Source: Luteirhabdus salina (lineage in GTDB: Bacteria; Bacteroidota; Bacteroidia; Flavobacteriales; Flavobacteriaceae). Taken from it: a stretch of DNA of 64,000 nt. The position numbers and the translations under genes are program-made. The notes under the pieces were generated by a model, which saw only the letters and a list, made by a program, of their open reading frames with translations, did not search any database and was not told the origin of the DNA. The stretch covers positions 124,001 to 188,000 of the forward strand of contig JALAHT010000005.1 of NCBI GenBank assembly GCA_025384855.1. The letters run 5' to 3'. This document shows, piece by piece, positions 34,894-43,547 of this stretch. Numbering within the stretch: position 1 is the stretch's first letter; each line of letters opens with the position of its first letter.

Positions 34894-35416
34894 GGAAAAA
34901 TGGTTTACTTCTTCAATTACGACTTTACTGGCTATCATTTTATCAACCCTAGGAATTTATATAGCTGTTATAGTGTATACCCGAATTTTTGGTAAGCGGA
35001 GCTTTTCTAAGATGTCGAGTTTCGACTTTGCTATGACGGTGGCAGTGGGTTCCATTATTGCTACTACACTTTTAAGTTCATCAGTAAGTCTTTTGGAAGG
35101 ATTAGTGGGACTCTTTTCTGTCTATGTCTTTCAATTAACGGCAGCACGATTACGTAATTTCAAAGTGTTTCAAAATGCAATCGACAATACGCCCTTATTA
35201 CTGATGGATGGGGAAAAGATTCTTTATGAAAACTTAAAAAAAGGGCGCGTCACCATCTCCGATTTACGTTCAAAATTAAGAGAGTCGAATGTAATCCGTT
35301 TAGATGAAGTAAGAGCAGTAGTTTTTGAAACAACCGGAGATATTGTGGTGCTTCATACGGCGGAGAACAATAAAGAATTAGAGGATTGGCTGTTGAAGGA
35401 TGTGGATAAAGTATAA
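34892..35416 (+). CDS. DUF421 (YetF-like) membrane protein
   Basis: 174 residues. Two to three N-terminal hydrophobic helices (about 9-30, 45-62, 65-85) with the family signature Y-T-R-I-F-G-K-R-S-F-S-K-M-S-S-F-D-F-A-M-T-V are followed by a soluble alpha/beta domain (P-L-L-L-M-D-G-E-K-I-L, S-D-L-R-S-K-L-R-E-S, R-A-V-V-F-E-T-T-G-D). These are inner-membrane proteins of unknown biochemical function, often linked to sporulation or stress in other phyla. The length is a little short of the 200-230 usual in Bacillus. Single gene, convergent with the next. Confidence 0.88.
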   Translation: MEKWFTSSITTLLAIILSTLGIYIAVIVYTRIFGKRSFSKMSSFDFAMTVAVGSIIATTLLSSSVSLLEGLVGLFSVYVFQLTAARLRNFKVFQNAIDNTPLLLMDGEKILYENLKKGRVTISDLRSKLRESNVIRLDEVRAVVFETTGDIVVLHTAENNKELEDWLLKDVDKV

Positions 35417-35428
35417 AACGAGTGGGAA

Positions 35429-35872
35429 TCAGAAAGGATACTTCAACAAAAGTATCGCTACCGAAAGTCCAAATAAAATATGGGCAACGACCAACTGTAA
35501 ATAATATTCGGTTTTGGGAATAGCGGGCGGATTTCGATGGGTTCTAAACATCAAATACCAACCTATTACACCAATCAACCCAGCGAAGAACCCGTATAGA
35601 ATACCCAACCATACCGAATGTGTTAGGCCGAGTAAGGTTCTACATAATTGATAACCATAATAAAACAATATCCCTAACATATAATGGAGTATCCAGCCTA
35701 CCCAAATACCTAGTGTAATTCGATTGTTGCAAGGTCTGGCTGTATTGATCAGATACTGAAGCAAGTGCGGTTGACCAAAATTTATATTTCGGGCGAGTGA
35801 ATATAAATACGTGAAAACAGTCATAAGCCCAACCGCTATAAAGTTGATAAGTAGAATTTTAAGTATATCCAT
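35429..35872 (-). CDS. Hypothetical four-helix membrane protein
   Basis: 147 residues, not assigned to a family. It has about four hydrophobic helices (about 4-24, 55-75, 85-110, 125-143) joined by short loops, with conserved-looking W-V-G-W-I-L-H-Y-M-L-G-I and R-T-H-R-N-P-P. There is no signal peptide beyond the first helix. It is convergent with the DUF421 gene (12 bases between stops) and divergent from the next gene. Confidence 0.65.
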   Translation of the reverse strand: MDILKILLINFIAVGLMTVFTYLYSLARNINFGQPHLLQYLINTARPCNNRITLGIWVGWILHYMLGILFYYGYQLCRTLLGLTHSVWLGILYGFFAGLIGVIGWYLMFRTHRNPPAIPKTEYYLQLVVAHILFGLSVAILLLKYPF

Positions 35873-35924
35873 ATAATCATTGAATCAGACTATAAGATAA
35901 TTACTATAACTAAAACGAAGTACT

Positions 35925-36476
35925 ATGGAAGGATTCTTTATTAAAAACAAACGATCGCTGTACGGCGGCGCAATAGCATTTGTATTTACGGGAGCCGGAG
36001 TATTTATTTTGGGAAACGTATCGGGATACGAGGCGAAACAATTGATTTCTACTTCACTTTCAGGTATTAATATGCTATGTAATACCATTATTTTGGCATC
36101 TGCAACTATTTTGGCGCTATTACTTACGCTTTTAGGAATAAGTACCGGTACCGAATCGAAGTTGAAAAGTGCCCATTACAAGCAAGTGCTTAATATTGCG
36201 AGCTTTGACACCATTTTATTTGTGGGGGCCTTGATCATGTTTCAGTTATTCAATATTCCTATAACAGAAGCCGACAATGTGCAGACTTCATGGTACACTG
36301 CTATCTATTGGGCAACGCTTTTTACCTCTTCATTTTTAAGTGGAATGATGATTACGGTAATCCTAATGCTTTATAGTACGGTTACTAACATTATTAAAAT
36401 CGTTGGGTTAGGACAAGATCATTATCTCATTTCAGAGGAAGAGATTGAAGAAGAACAGGAAAAGAAGAATGAATAG
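35925..36476 (+). CDS. Hypothetical four-helix membrane protein with acidic tail
   Basis: 183 residues with about four hydrophobic helices (about 12-32, 48-70, 93-112, 127-150) and a charged C-terminus rich in Glu and Lys (E-E-E-I-E-E-E-Q-E-K-K-N). No family is recognised. It stands alone 96 bases upstream of the AraC gene and could share its message. Confidence 0.65.
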   Translation: MEGFFIKNKRSLYGGAIAFVFTGAGVFILGNVSGYEAKQLISTSLSGINMLCNTIILASATILALLLTLLGISTGTESKLKSAHYKQVLNIASFDTILFVGALIMFQLFNIPITEADNVQTSWYTAIYWATLFTSSFLSGMMITVILMLYSTVTNIIKIVGLGQDHYLISEEEIEEEQEKKNE

Positions 36477-36572
36477 TAATCTTAGATTTTTTTAAGAAAT
36501 AATTTTAAATAGTGGTTAAAAATTTGATTTTCAGACCTGAGCATTTTTATTTTTAACTAAAATCCATCCAAT

Positions 36573-37589
36573 ATGAATACCATAAACGTTGTTTCCCTTC
36601 CGTTGAAGGATGTCATTAGGGATTTTGCTAAAGCATTTAACACTACCTATTCTGAAAATTGCCACGAATATACCGTCACACTTCCTAAAAAGTGGGGGGA
36701 AGGCCAGATCAAGGGAATCAACTTTAAGGAAGGATTAGGGATTATACAGTACGATTGCACGTTTAAGGAAGACATATCCATACATTTTACCGTTCGAAAA
36801 GTGCACCCTTTAAAATTTCTATATTGTGTAAATGGTCGCTTTGACCATATTTTTGAAGAAGGTGATGACATTCACGAGGTGCAACAGTACCAAGGATGTA
36901 TTGTAGCGAGTCAAAACCATCTCGGTCATATCTTACGGTTTAAAGGAGGTGAGCATATCATGCTCGGAAGTCTCGAAATTGTACGAAACGATTTTCGCAG
37001 TCAGATGAAATGTGAATTCCAAGATATCGATCCCGCTTTGGATTCCATTTTCAAAGATAGGGAAGGAGAAAAATCGTTCTTTTATAAAGGCTATTTTTCA
37101 CTTGAGATATCGAACATATTTCAGGAGATACGTGATTTTGAAAATAACGATCTCATCAAAAAGATATATCTCGAAGGAAAGGCCTATAACATTTTGGCCC
37201 AACAGATCATTGAATATCATGATGATGTAAATGGCGCTAAGCACTATAGCATAGCAAGGCAAAAGGATGTCGATACCATTTATAAGGCGGCACGCTATAT
37301 CAAGGAACATTTGTATTCTTCTCTTGAAGTGAAGGATCTATCAGAAACTTTTCAGATTTCAGAGAAACGGTTGCAAAATGGATTCAAGATTCTGTATGGG
37401 AAAACGGTGAATGAGTATGTTCAAAATGAACGATTGGATTCTGCACGTTTGCTATTGGCAGATACTGAATTGAATATTTCAGAGGTGGGACATAAAATAG
37501 GGATTACAAACCGAAGCTATCTTTCTAAAATGTTTAGAGATAAATACGGTATGACCCCCAGCGAATTTTTGAAGAATCATCGCAAATAG
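36573..37589 (+). CDS. AraC-family transcriptional activator
   Basis: 338 residues. The C-terminal 100 residues (about 235-335) are a double helix-turn-helix of the AraC/XylS type: L-E-V-K-D-L-S-E-T-F-Q-I-S, N-G-F-K-I-L-Y-G-K-T-V-N-E-Y-V, A-R-L-L-L-A-D, I-S-E-V-G-H-K-I-G-I, F-R-D-K-Y-G-M-T-P-S-E-F. The N-terminal 230 residues are a different domain with H-Q-type small-molecule pocket unrecognised. It is followed by 143 bases carrying two 21-base-spaced direct repeats and then the glycosyltransferase operon in the same direction, so it is a good candidate to activate that operon. Confidence 0.9.
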   Translation: MNTINVVSLPLKDVIRDFAKAFNTTYSENCHEYTVTLPKKWGEGQIKGINFKEGLGIIQYDCTFKEDISIHFTVRKVHPLKFLYCVNGRFDHIFEEGDDIHEVQQYQGCIVASQNHLGHILRFKGGEHIMLGSLEIVRNDFRSQMKCEFQDIDPALDSIFKDREGEKSFFYKGYFSLEISNIFQEIRDFENNDLIKKIYLEGKAYNILAQQIIEYHDDVNGAKHYSIARQKDVDTIYKAARYIKEHLYSSLEVKDLSETFQISEKRLQNGFKILYGKTVNEYVQNERLDSARLLLADTELNISEVGHKIGITNRSYLSKMFRDKYGMTPSEFLKNHRK

Positions 37590-37645
37590 CTGAGTTTATT
37601 AACAAATTATTAGTAAAAACGCCTAACTATCATAAAGTTTTGAAA

Positions 37646-37694
37646 ACGATAGCGTATATGTTAGTATTGGTTGCGTATACGTTACTACTATCGT
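37646..37694 (+). promoter_or_regulatory. Direct-repeat activator site upstream of the glycosyltransferase/GntA operon
   Basis: GCGTATATGTTAGTA (37652-37666) and GCGTATACGTTACTA (37673-37687) match at 13 of 15 positions with a 21-base pitch, two helical turns, as for AraC-type half sites. They are framed by ACGATAG (37646-37652) and CTATCGT (37688-37694). TACTTTTA at 37706-37713 is a weak -7 element for the operon. Confidence 0.55.
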
Positions 37695-37732
37695 GAGTGT
37701 TGGTCTACTTTTAAAAGAAGTAAACCAACAGC

Positions 37733-39196
37733 ATGAATTTTAAACTACTCTTTACTGGATTAACCTTGACAGCCATAGTTCTATTGTTTGTCAATTTTCC
37801 TTCCATCATATGGCTAATAGCATTGCTTAATGCAATGTTATTAATGCTGCTTGGAACTGGTAGGTTACTGTTATTACTGTCGAAAAGCACAGATGAAATT
37901 CATGCGGAGGGTATGGAATCATATCCTATGGTTAGCATTCATATTCCAATATGCAGTGAGCCGCCTGAAGTGGTTATCGAAACCTTAACGGCTGCGTTAT
38001 ATCTCGACTATCCCAATTACGAAATTATCGTACTTTCCAATAATACCCCTCAGGAAGCGTATTGGAAACCAATTGAAAACTTCTGTAAATCGAGAAACAT
38101 TCGTTTCTACCATTATCCGAAAATTGAAGGATATAAAGCTGGAGCGCTTAATGAATGCTTAGCATTGATGGATGCTTCAACAGAATATATTTTTACTGTC
38201 GATGCCGACTATAAACTGCAAAAGGATGCACTGTCAATGGCCGTTAAAAGAATTACAGATTCAAAAGTCGACGTACTTCAGTTTCCGCAACATTATTTCA
38301 ATTCCAATTATGAAAGCATTGGAATTCGAGCCGATTTCAACCACTATTTCAATTATTATTCCGAAAGTGCGAATGAGTTTTCCGCACCATTACCGACGGG
38401 AACGTTATCATTAATTGCTGCGGAAGCCATACAACAGGTAGGCGGCTGGCCCACCGAATCGATTACCGAAGATGCGCAGCTCGGGATCAAACTTCTTTCC
38501 GAAGGGTTTAAGACTTCTTATTGCAACCGTAGAATTGGAAGGGGCATGATGCCTACCAGTAGTATGGAATTAAGAGTTCAACGAAGCAGGTGGATTTTTG
38601 GAAACTTTCAAAGCCTCATGTATCTGTTACGGGCAAACCTAGGATGTTTTGGCAAAAAAGGAATGGCAATTTTGCAGCTAACGGCTTGGATTAATTTATT
38701 GGGAATACCACTTCTGATTGTATTATCCTTCAATTTTATGCAGGTTTTTGGATTTTCAAACGAAATGCTTCTCGCCTACAAAATAGCGGTGATATCCATA
38801 CTGATTCATTATTGTATTCAATTTTTCGTTATCGGAAAATCGACCCAATACTCTATCCACGAACACATATTGGGATTTCTAGGGAATACGAGTTTAGGAA
38901 TATTGGGAGCATTTAAGTGGTGGGAATATGTTTTAACACCCAGTCAACCTTTCAAAAGAACTAATAAATTCGGCTTACATCGCCCATATTCCATTCGGTC
39001 ATTCTTTTGGCCGCTATTGCTGATATCGTCCGGTCTTTTACTACTCGTGACTGAGCCTTCAAATTTTGGGTTTGGCTATTTCTCGGTGCTACTCGGATTA
39101 TTTCTTTTCCTTGCAAAATTCTTCGAAAATTATCAGATGGTGAAGTCTACCCAAGCGCAAAAAATTTCCATGAACCCAAATATTGAAAACCTATGA
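37733..39196 (+). CDS. Membrane glycosyltransferase, GT2 (cellulose-synthase-like)
   Basis: 487 residues. Two N-terminal helices (about 5-48) precede a GT-A catalytic domain with V-S-I-H-I-P-I, the sugar-nucleotide D-A-D (F-T-V-D-A-D-Y), T-G-T-L-S, T-E-D (S-I-T-E-D-A-Q-L-G) and the Q-R-S-R-W motif typical of processive inner-membrane GT2 enzymes. About five more helices follow (about 315-470). It probably extends a polysaccharide or glycolipid chain; the sugar is unknown. First gene of a seven-gene run, with the next gene overlapping its stop by 4 bases. Confidence 0.9.
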   Translation: MNFKLLFTGLTLTAIVLLFVNFPSIIWLIALLNAMLLMLLGTGRLLLLLSKSTDEIHAEGMESYPMVSIHIPICSEPPEVVIETLTAALYLDYPNYEIIVLSNNTPQEAYWKPIENFCKSRNIRFYHYPKIEGYKAGALNECLALMDASTEYIFTVDADYKLQKDALSMAVKRITDSKVDVLQFPQHYFNSNYESIGIRADFNHYFNYYSESANEFSAPLPTGTLSLIAAEAIQQVGGWPTESITEDAQLGIKLLSEGFKTSYCNRRIGRGMMPTSSMELRVQRSRWIFGNFQSLMYLLRANLGCFGKKGMAILQLTAWINLLGIPLLIVLSFNFMQVFGFSNEMLLAYKIAVISILIHYCIQFFVIGKSTQYSIHEHILGFLGNTSLGILGAFKWWEYVLTPSQPFKRTNKFGLHRPYSIRSFFWPLLLISSGLLLLVTEPSNFGFGYFSVLLGLFLFLAKFFENYQMVKSTQAQKISMNPNIENL

Positions 39197-40284
39197 GAAT
39201 CGCCATCATCGCACATTCGCTATATCCCATTAAGGAACCCTATGCCGGGGGCTTAGAAATGATTACCTATTTGCTGTGCAAGGCACTTAAAAATCGAGGT
39301 CACGAAATCGATCTATATGCGCATCGCGACTCGACCAAGGATGTCAACTTGATTCCGATAGATATAGATTTTTCTTCTTCCTTGGATGGTAAGCGGGGCA
39401 ACGATTTGGATAATGATAAAAACACCTATATCAATTACACCAAATTATTGTTTCATCTGAGGGAAATGCCCTATGATATTATTCACAATCATTCGCTGCA
39501 TCATCAACCTATAATATTAGGGAACTTGATGGATAAACCTTTTATTACCTCCTTTCATACCCCTCCATTTCCGAACCTGAAAATGGCATTGATGGCCATG
39601 CGTTATAATCAACATCAACAATTCACCTTTGTTAGTGAAAGCCTTCAAAAGAATTGGAATACCCTTGTTGAAGATTCGGAAGTCATCTACAATGGCATAA
39701 ACCTGCAGGAATGGCCCTATTCAGATTCATCCAACAACTATTTATTCTGGTATGGAAGAATCTGCCCGGAAAAGGCGCCTCATCTTGCAATGAAAGCTGC
39801 CATTGAAGCTAACGAAACCCTTTATATGGCTGGACCTATTAGCAATCAGGAATATTATGATGATGAAGTAGAACAGCTTTTACAGCATGAAAAAATTGAA
39901 TATAAAGGACATCTTTCCCAGCGTGAAATCTCGTCCGTATTGCGAAAAGCAAAAGCGATGATTTGTACGAGCACCTGGGAGGAACCCTATGGCCTCATTT
40001 ATAGTGAATCGTTGGCATCTGGAACTCCTGTGATATCGCACGATGTCGGGGCCGCAAGTGAAATCTTGACTTCCCAAACAAGTATTCTTACGTCCCCCGG
40101 AAATACTGCCGAGCTTGTTGAAGCCATAACAAAAAGCAAGCGGTTGAAACGTGGTGCGTGCCGCAAAAGAGCAGAAGCGTTCTGTTCGTATACGACTATG
40201 GTAGATGGGTATGAGCAATTGTATGAAAAGCTTTTGAAAGCTCCCGCCAAAGCGAAAAAACAATTTAAAGGAGTTTCTATATGA
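39193..40284 (+). CDS. Glycosyltransferase, GT4 family
   Basis: 363 residues, soluble GT-B fold. The acceptor side has Y-A-G-G-L-E-M-I-T-Y-L-L-C-K-A-L; the donor side has G-R-I-C-P-E-K-A-P-H-L-A and the conserved E-x7-E block T-W-E-E-P-Y-G-L-I-Y-S-E-S-L-A-S-G-T-P-V-I. Retaining transferases of this kind act on a nucleotide-sugar donor at the cytoplasmic face. It overlaps both neighbours by 4 bases (ATGA-type junctions), so expression is coupled. Confidence 0.92.
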   Translation: MRIAIIAHSLYPIKEPYAGGLEMITYLLCKALKNRGHEIDLYAHRDSTKDVNLIPIDIDFSSSLDGKRGNDLDNDKNTYINYTKLLFHLREMPYDIIHNHSLHHQPIILGNLMDKPFITSFHTPPFPNLKMALMAMRYNQHQQFTFVSESLQKNWNTLVEDSEVIYNGINLQEWPYSDSSNNYLFWYGRICPEKAPHLAMKAAIEANETLYMAGPISNQEYYDDEVEQLLQHEKIEYKGHLSQREISSVLRKAKAMICTSTWEEPYGLIYSESLASGTPVISHDVGAASEILTSQTSILTSPGNTAELVEAITKSKRLKRGACRKRAEAFCSYTTMVDGYEQLYEKLLKAPAKAKKQFKGVSI

Positions 40285-41336
40285 TAGCCTATTATGCACA
40301 TAGCCATGGAAATGGGCATTGTAATTATGCCCAACTATTTGCTCGTAAGCAACCTTCAAAATCGGTGATATTGACGGATTCCGATTTTGAATTCGATGAT
40401 AACCTAAATGTTACTCGATTAGAAAATGAAGACCTAAATCATGAAGCATGGAGTGAAGAGCATTATTCCAAACCCGATTATATGCATTACGCACCTTTGG
40501 GAATGCAAAAGATTTCAAGACGGAATGAAGCTATTCTTCATGAAATAAACAAGCATAAGATTCAGTTCGTAATTGTCGATGTTAGCGTTGAGGTTGCAAC
40601 GCTTCTTCGCGTCAGCTCTATTCCGTACGCCTACGTGCGAATGTTTGGCAACAGAAATGATATGGGGCATCTGCAAGCCTACCACGCTGCTTCTTTTTTG
40701 CTTGCCTATTATCCAAAAGAGTTGGAGCCAAAGGAGACGCCCGATTGGGTAGTTGAAAAAACGGTTTATCTAGGGTTTGTTAGTGCTACTTCAAAAACAC
40801 TCATCCCGACATATCCGAATCCAATAGCAAAAAACTACATTCTGCTTCTTCAAGGAATGGGTGGGAATGATATGAATAGCACATTGCTTCAAAAACTAGT
40901 TTCGTTCTTTCATCCTGTTCCCATAGTAGTAATTGGAAAGAACAGCTTACCACAAATGGAAAATGTGATAAATGCCGGTATCGTAGTGAATACCGCACCC
41001 TATATTCAACATGCCGACATGGTTATTGCTGGTTGTGGTATGAACACTGTTTCAGAAGTGCTTTCCTATGGAAAACCCTTTATTGGAAGAGCAGAAGAGC
41101 GACCTTTCGAAGAACAAAAGTGTTTGTTAAAAGCACTTATTGAAAGTAATCTAGCCGTTCCCTTACAACCCGATGCCTTGGATAGAACGGTAGCACAGTA
41201 CACGGCCATAGCACCGTTAGGCGAAGAAGCAATGGATAGAAGCGATTTTTCAGAATTATGGGATGTATTTGAACGTTACGGGTTTGATTTCGAGAAGGTT
41301 TCAAGTAATGTCTCAACAACGAATAATAGAAAATAA
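40281..41336 (+). CDS. GT-B glycosyltransferase, MurG/GT1-like
   Basis: 351 residues. It starts A-Y-Y-A-H-S-H-G-N-G-H-C-N-Y-A-Q, a glycine- and histidine-rich acceptor loop of GT1/GT28 enzymes, and carries the donor-site turn M-V-I-A-G-C-G-M-N-T-V-S-E-V-L and P-F-I-G-R-A-E-E-R-P-F-E-E-Q. It probably moves a sugar from a UDP-type donor to a lipid or small-molecule acceptor. Fourth-last of the run before GntA; 11 bases to the next gene. Confidence 0.83.
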   Translation: MIAYYAHSHGNGHCNYAQLFARKQPSKSVILTDSDFEFDDNLNVTRLENEDLNHEAWSEEHYSKPDYMHYAPLGMQKISRRNEAILHEINKHKIQFVIVDVSVEVATLLRVSSIPYAYVRMFGNRNDMGHLQAYHAASFLLAYYPKELEPKETPDWVVEKTVYLGFVSATSKTLIPTYPNPIAKNYILLLQGMGGNDMNSTLLQKLVSFFHPVPIVVIGKNSLPQMENVINAGIVVNTAPYIQHADMVIAGCGMNTVSEVLSYGKPFIGRAEERPFEEQKCLLKALIESNLAVPLQPDALDRTVAQYTAIAPLGEEAMDRSDFSELWDVFERYGFDFEKVSSNVSTTNNRK

Positions 41337-41347
41337 CAATCAGATAT

Positions 41348-42208
41348 ATGCAATTAGTTAGTTTAATAACCATACATTACAAAAGAGAAAAGCATCTCTG
41401 TAATCTCTTACGTGGCCTTGCAAGAAATACGGAAAAACCCGATGAGGTGATTATTGTTTCCATTGGCAAGAAAGCTACGATTGAAACATCGTATCCATTC
41501 GAAATACGGAACGTAGTGATCCCATGGAGTGATACCGACACCCTTCCTATCGCGGAAGCACGTAATATTGGAGCAGAGAAAGCCAAAGGGAAGAAATTGA
41601 TTTTTTTGGACGTCGATTGCATTCCAGAACCAGATTTCATCAAAAAAATCAAGAAGTATGAAGAAAATTATGGTGGCTTGGTAATGGGAAACCCCTATTA
41701 TTTAACGAGAAAACTATCAGAGACCTTTTCGGACTCTGACTTGGAAAAGTTCAGTATTGCACATCCTAGTCGACCGCAGCCAAAAAGCATCAATCAAGAA
41801 TTAAACTATATGTTGTTTTGGAGCCTATGCTTCGCCATAGAAAAAAAGCAATTCAATATTATTGGTGGCTTCGATACCGCCTTTACGGGCTATGGGGGAG
41901 AGGATACCGATTTTGCGCTTCGAGCAAAAGAACTAAACTGTCCCTTTTATCTATGCGATGCGATTGTATATCATCAACAACACCATATATACATGCCACC
42001 GTTAAACCAATTTGAGAATATTGTGAATAATGCGAATTTGTTTTTTAGAAAGTGGGGGCTATGGCCTATGGAAAATCATTTGAGTGAATTTACGGAATTG
42101 GAACTGATTGAGTGGAGTGAAGATAGTACGAAACCTATTGAAATACTTCATCATCCCAATAATGATATGGTGACGAGTTCACTCGTCGAAAACAAACCCT
42201 TTAGATAA
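41348..42208 (+). CDS. Glycosyltransferase, GT2 with galactosyltransferase-type C-terminus
   Basis: 286 residues. The GT-A domain has S-L-I-T-I-H-Y-K-R, A-R-N-I-G-A, and the metal D-x-D in F-L-D-V-D-C. A C-terminal G-G-F-D-T-A-F-T-G-Y-G-G-E-D-T-D-F block is that of the Glyco_transf_7C/galactosyltransferase family. The sugar is not known. The next gene (GntA-like) starts 5 bases after its stop. Confidence 0.87.
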   Translation: MQLVSLITIHYKREKHLCNLLRGLARNTEKPDEVIIVSIGKKATIETSYPFEIRNVVIPWSDTDTLPIAEARNIGAEKAKGKKLIFLDVDCIPEPDFIKKIKKYEENYGGLVMGNPYYLTRKLSETFSDSDLEKFSIAHPSRPQPKSINQELNYMLFWSLCFAIEKKQFNIIGGFDTAFTGYGGEDTDFALRAKELNCPFYLCDAIVYHQQHHIYMPPLNQFENIVNNANLFFRKWGLWPMENHLSEFTELELIEWSEDSTKPIEILHHPNNDMVTSSLVENKPFR

Positions 42209-42213
42209 GAATT

Positions 42214-42882
42214 ATGCAATCGAAGAATATACACAAGGAAAATGAGCTTGCTGAAAGGTTGGAAGACTTTATTCTAGGCAATGACCATCCCTGTATCATG
42301 GCACAAACCGTTTTTAAGATGAAGAAAACCACTATCAAGCGGTATCATACGTTGGGAACTGAAGCCTCGGCAATCGAAATATACAACGATATTAAATCGT
42401 ATCTGACTAGCTATGATTTCAATTCAAATGAATTTCAGACATTCATCGCTACCTTTCCTGAGAATTCTGTAGCGAATGAACAAGAATTTGAGAAATTGTT
42501 ATGGAAGCAATTACAAGCCATTCATGAAGTAGATACCGACCCATGGGATGCCTCGGTAAGCAGCAATCCAGACGATAGTAAGTTTAGCTTTAGTATTGGT
42601 GGTGAAGCGTTTTTTATAGTAGGCATGCACCCACAAAGCTCACGGAAAGCGCGTCGAACCCCTTTCCCTGTAATCGTTTTCAATTTGCATTGGCAATTTG
42701 AAAAGCTTCGCAAAATGGGAGCCTATGAACGGGTTCGAGATACCATTAGAAATCGTGATAAGGCGCTACAAGGAACCATCAATCCGGTATTGAAAGATTA
42801 TGGTGACGATACCGAAACGAAGCAGTATAGTGGACGTGCGGTGGAAGATGACTGGAAATGTCCGTTTCACCCTTCAGATTAA
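42214..42882 (+). CDS. YqcI/YcgG (GntA-like) N-hydroxylase
   Basis: 222 residues, cytoplasmic. It shows the YqcI/YcgG family pattern: D-H-P-C-I-M-A-Q-T-V, S-F-S-I-G-G-E-A-F-F-I-V-G-M-H-P-Q-S-S-R, F-P-V-I-V-F-N-L-H-W-Q-F-E-K-L-R, then the C-terminal G-x-A-V-x-D-D-W-K-C-P-F-H. Family member GntA hydroxylates a guanidine-type nitrogen in guanitoxin biosynthesis with a haem cofactor (from memory). Here the gene sits with a DUF1989 protein, also linked to guanidine chemistry, and four glycosyltransferases. The substrate is unknown. Confidence 0.85.
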   Translation: MQSKNIHKENELAERLEDFILGNDHPCIMAQTVFKMKKTTIKRYHTLGTEASAIEIYNDIKSYLTSYDFNSNEFQTFIATFPENSVANEQEFEKLLWKQLQAIHEVDTDPWDASVSSNPDDSKFSFSIGGEAFFIVGMHPQSSRKARRTPFPVIVFNLHWQFEKLRKMGAYERVRDTIRNRDKALQGTINPVLKDYGDDTETKQYSGRAVEDDWKCPFHPSD

Positions 42883-42923
42883 TAAATCCTTCATACCTTA
42901 CCACTCCAAAAAATTTTTTCGAT

Positions 42924-43547
42924 ATGTATCTTCCATCTAAATACTCGGTTAAGGATCAAGCGGAAATATTTCAGTTTATTACCGAACATCCATTTGCAAC
43001 CTTTGTTATCAATGGCGATTCGCTTTTGGCGACACACATTCCCATCATTACTAAAGGAAATGCTGGAGATTTTAAGCTGCATTCCCATATAGCGAATCAT
43101 AATCCGCAAAAGGCGTATCTACAAGATGGACTGGAAGGGTTGCTAATATTTTTGGGACCGAACAGCTATATTTCTTCCTCTTGGTACGATTATCCGGATA
43201 TCAGCACCTGGGATTATAGCGCCGTTCATATTAATGTTAAGCTAGAAGTGCAGACCGATCGAGAATTGGAAACTTCGCTTCAAGAGTTGGTCTATCGATT
43301 CGAAAAGGATCAGGAAAATCCTATTTATTATAACGATTTACCCGATACCATGATTCGGGAACATATTACGCGAATTACTGGGTTTTGGATGAAGCCAACG
43401 AAGATTGAAGCTATTAAAAAATTACATCAGGGTTTTAGCAACAACAATATTCATACTATTACAAATCACCTTCGTCAGAAAGAGGAAGGTCAGGCACATG
43501 AGCTTGCAAAAAATATCGAAAAAGAACATGGTACAGACAATTCCTAA
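42924..43547 (+). CDS. PaiB-family FMN-binding protein
   Basis: Start at ATG 42924 (207 residues), where the family begins M-Y-L-P-S-K-Y-S-V-K-D; an open extension to 42858 overlaps the GntA gene. Conserved blocks are A-T-F-V-I, H-I-P-I-I, G-H-or-S-H-I-A-N-H-N-P-Q, F-L-G-P-N-S-Y-I-S-S-S-W-Y and I-T-G-F-W-M-K-P. PaiB-type proteins have a flavin-reductase-like split barrel that binds FMN and are annotated as negative regulators of sporulation genes in Bacillus; an enzymatic role is equally likely. It overlaps the next gene by 20 bases. Confidence 0.88.
   Translation: MYLPSKYSVKDQAEIFQFITEHPFATFVINGDSLLATHIPIITKGNAGDFKLHSHIANHNPQKAYLQDGLEGLLIFLGPNSYISSSWYDYPDISTWDYSAVHINVKLEVQTDRELETSLQELVYRFEKDQENPIYYNDLPDTMIREHITRITGFWMKPTKIEAIKKLHQGFSNNNIHTITNHLRQKEEGQAHELAKNIEKEHGTDNS

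Noticed and set aside
37590..37732. Possible small RNA between the AraC and GT2 genes
   Set aside because: The repeats are better explained as activator binding sites; no terminator or promoter of its own.
39880..40359. 159-codon open frame on the minus strand
   Set aside because: Antisense across two glycosyltransferase genes; no motif and no promoter.
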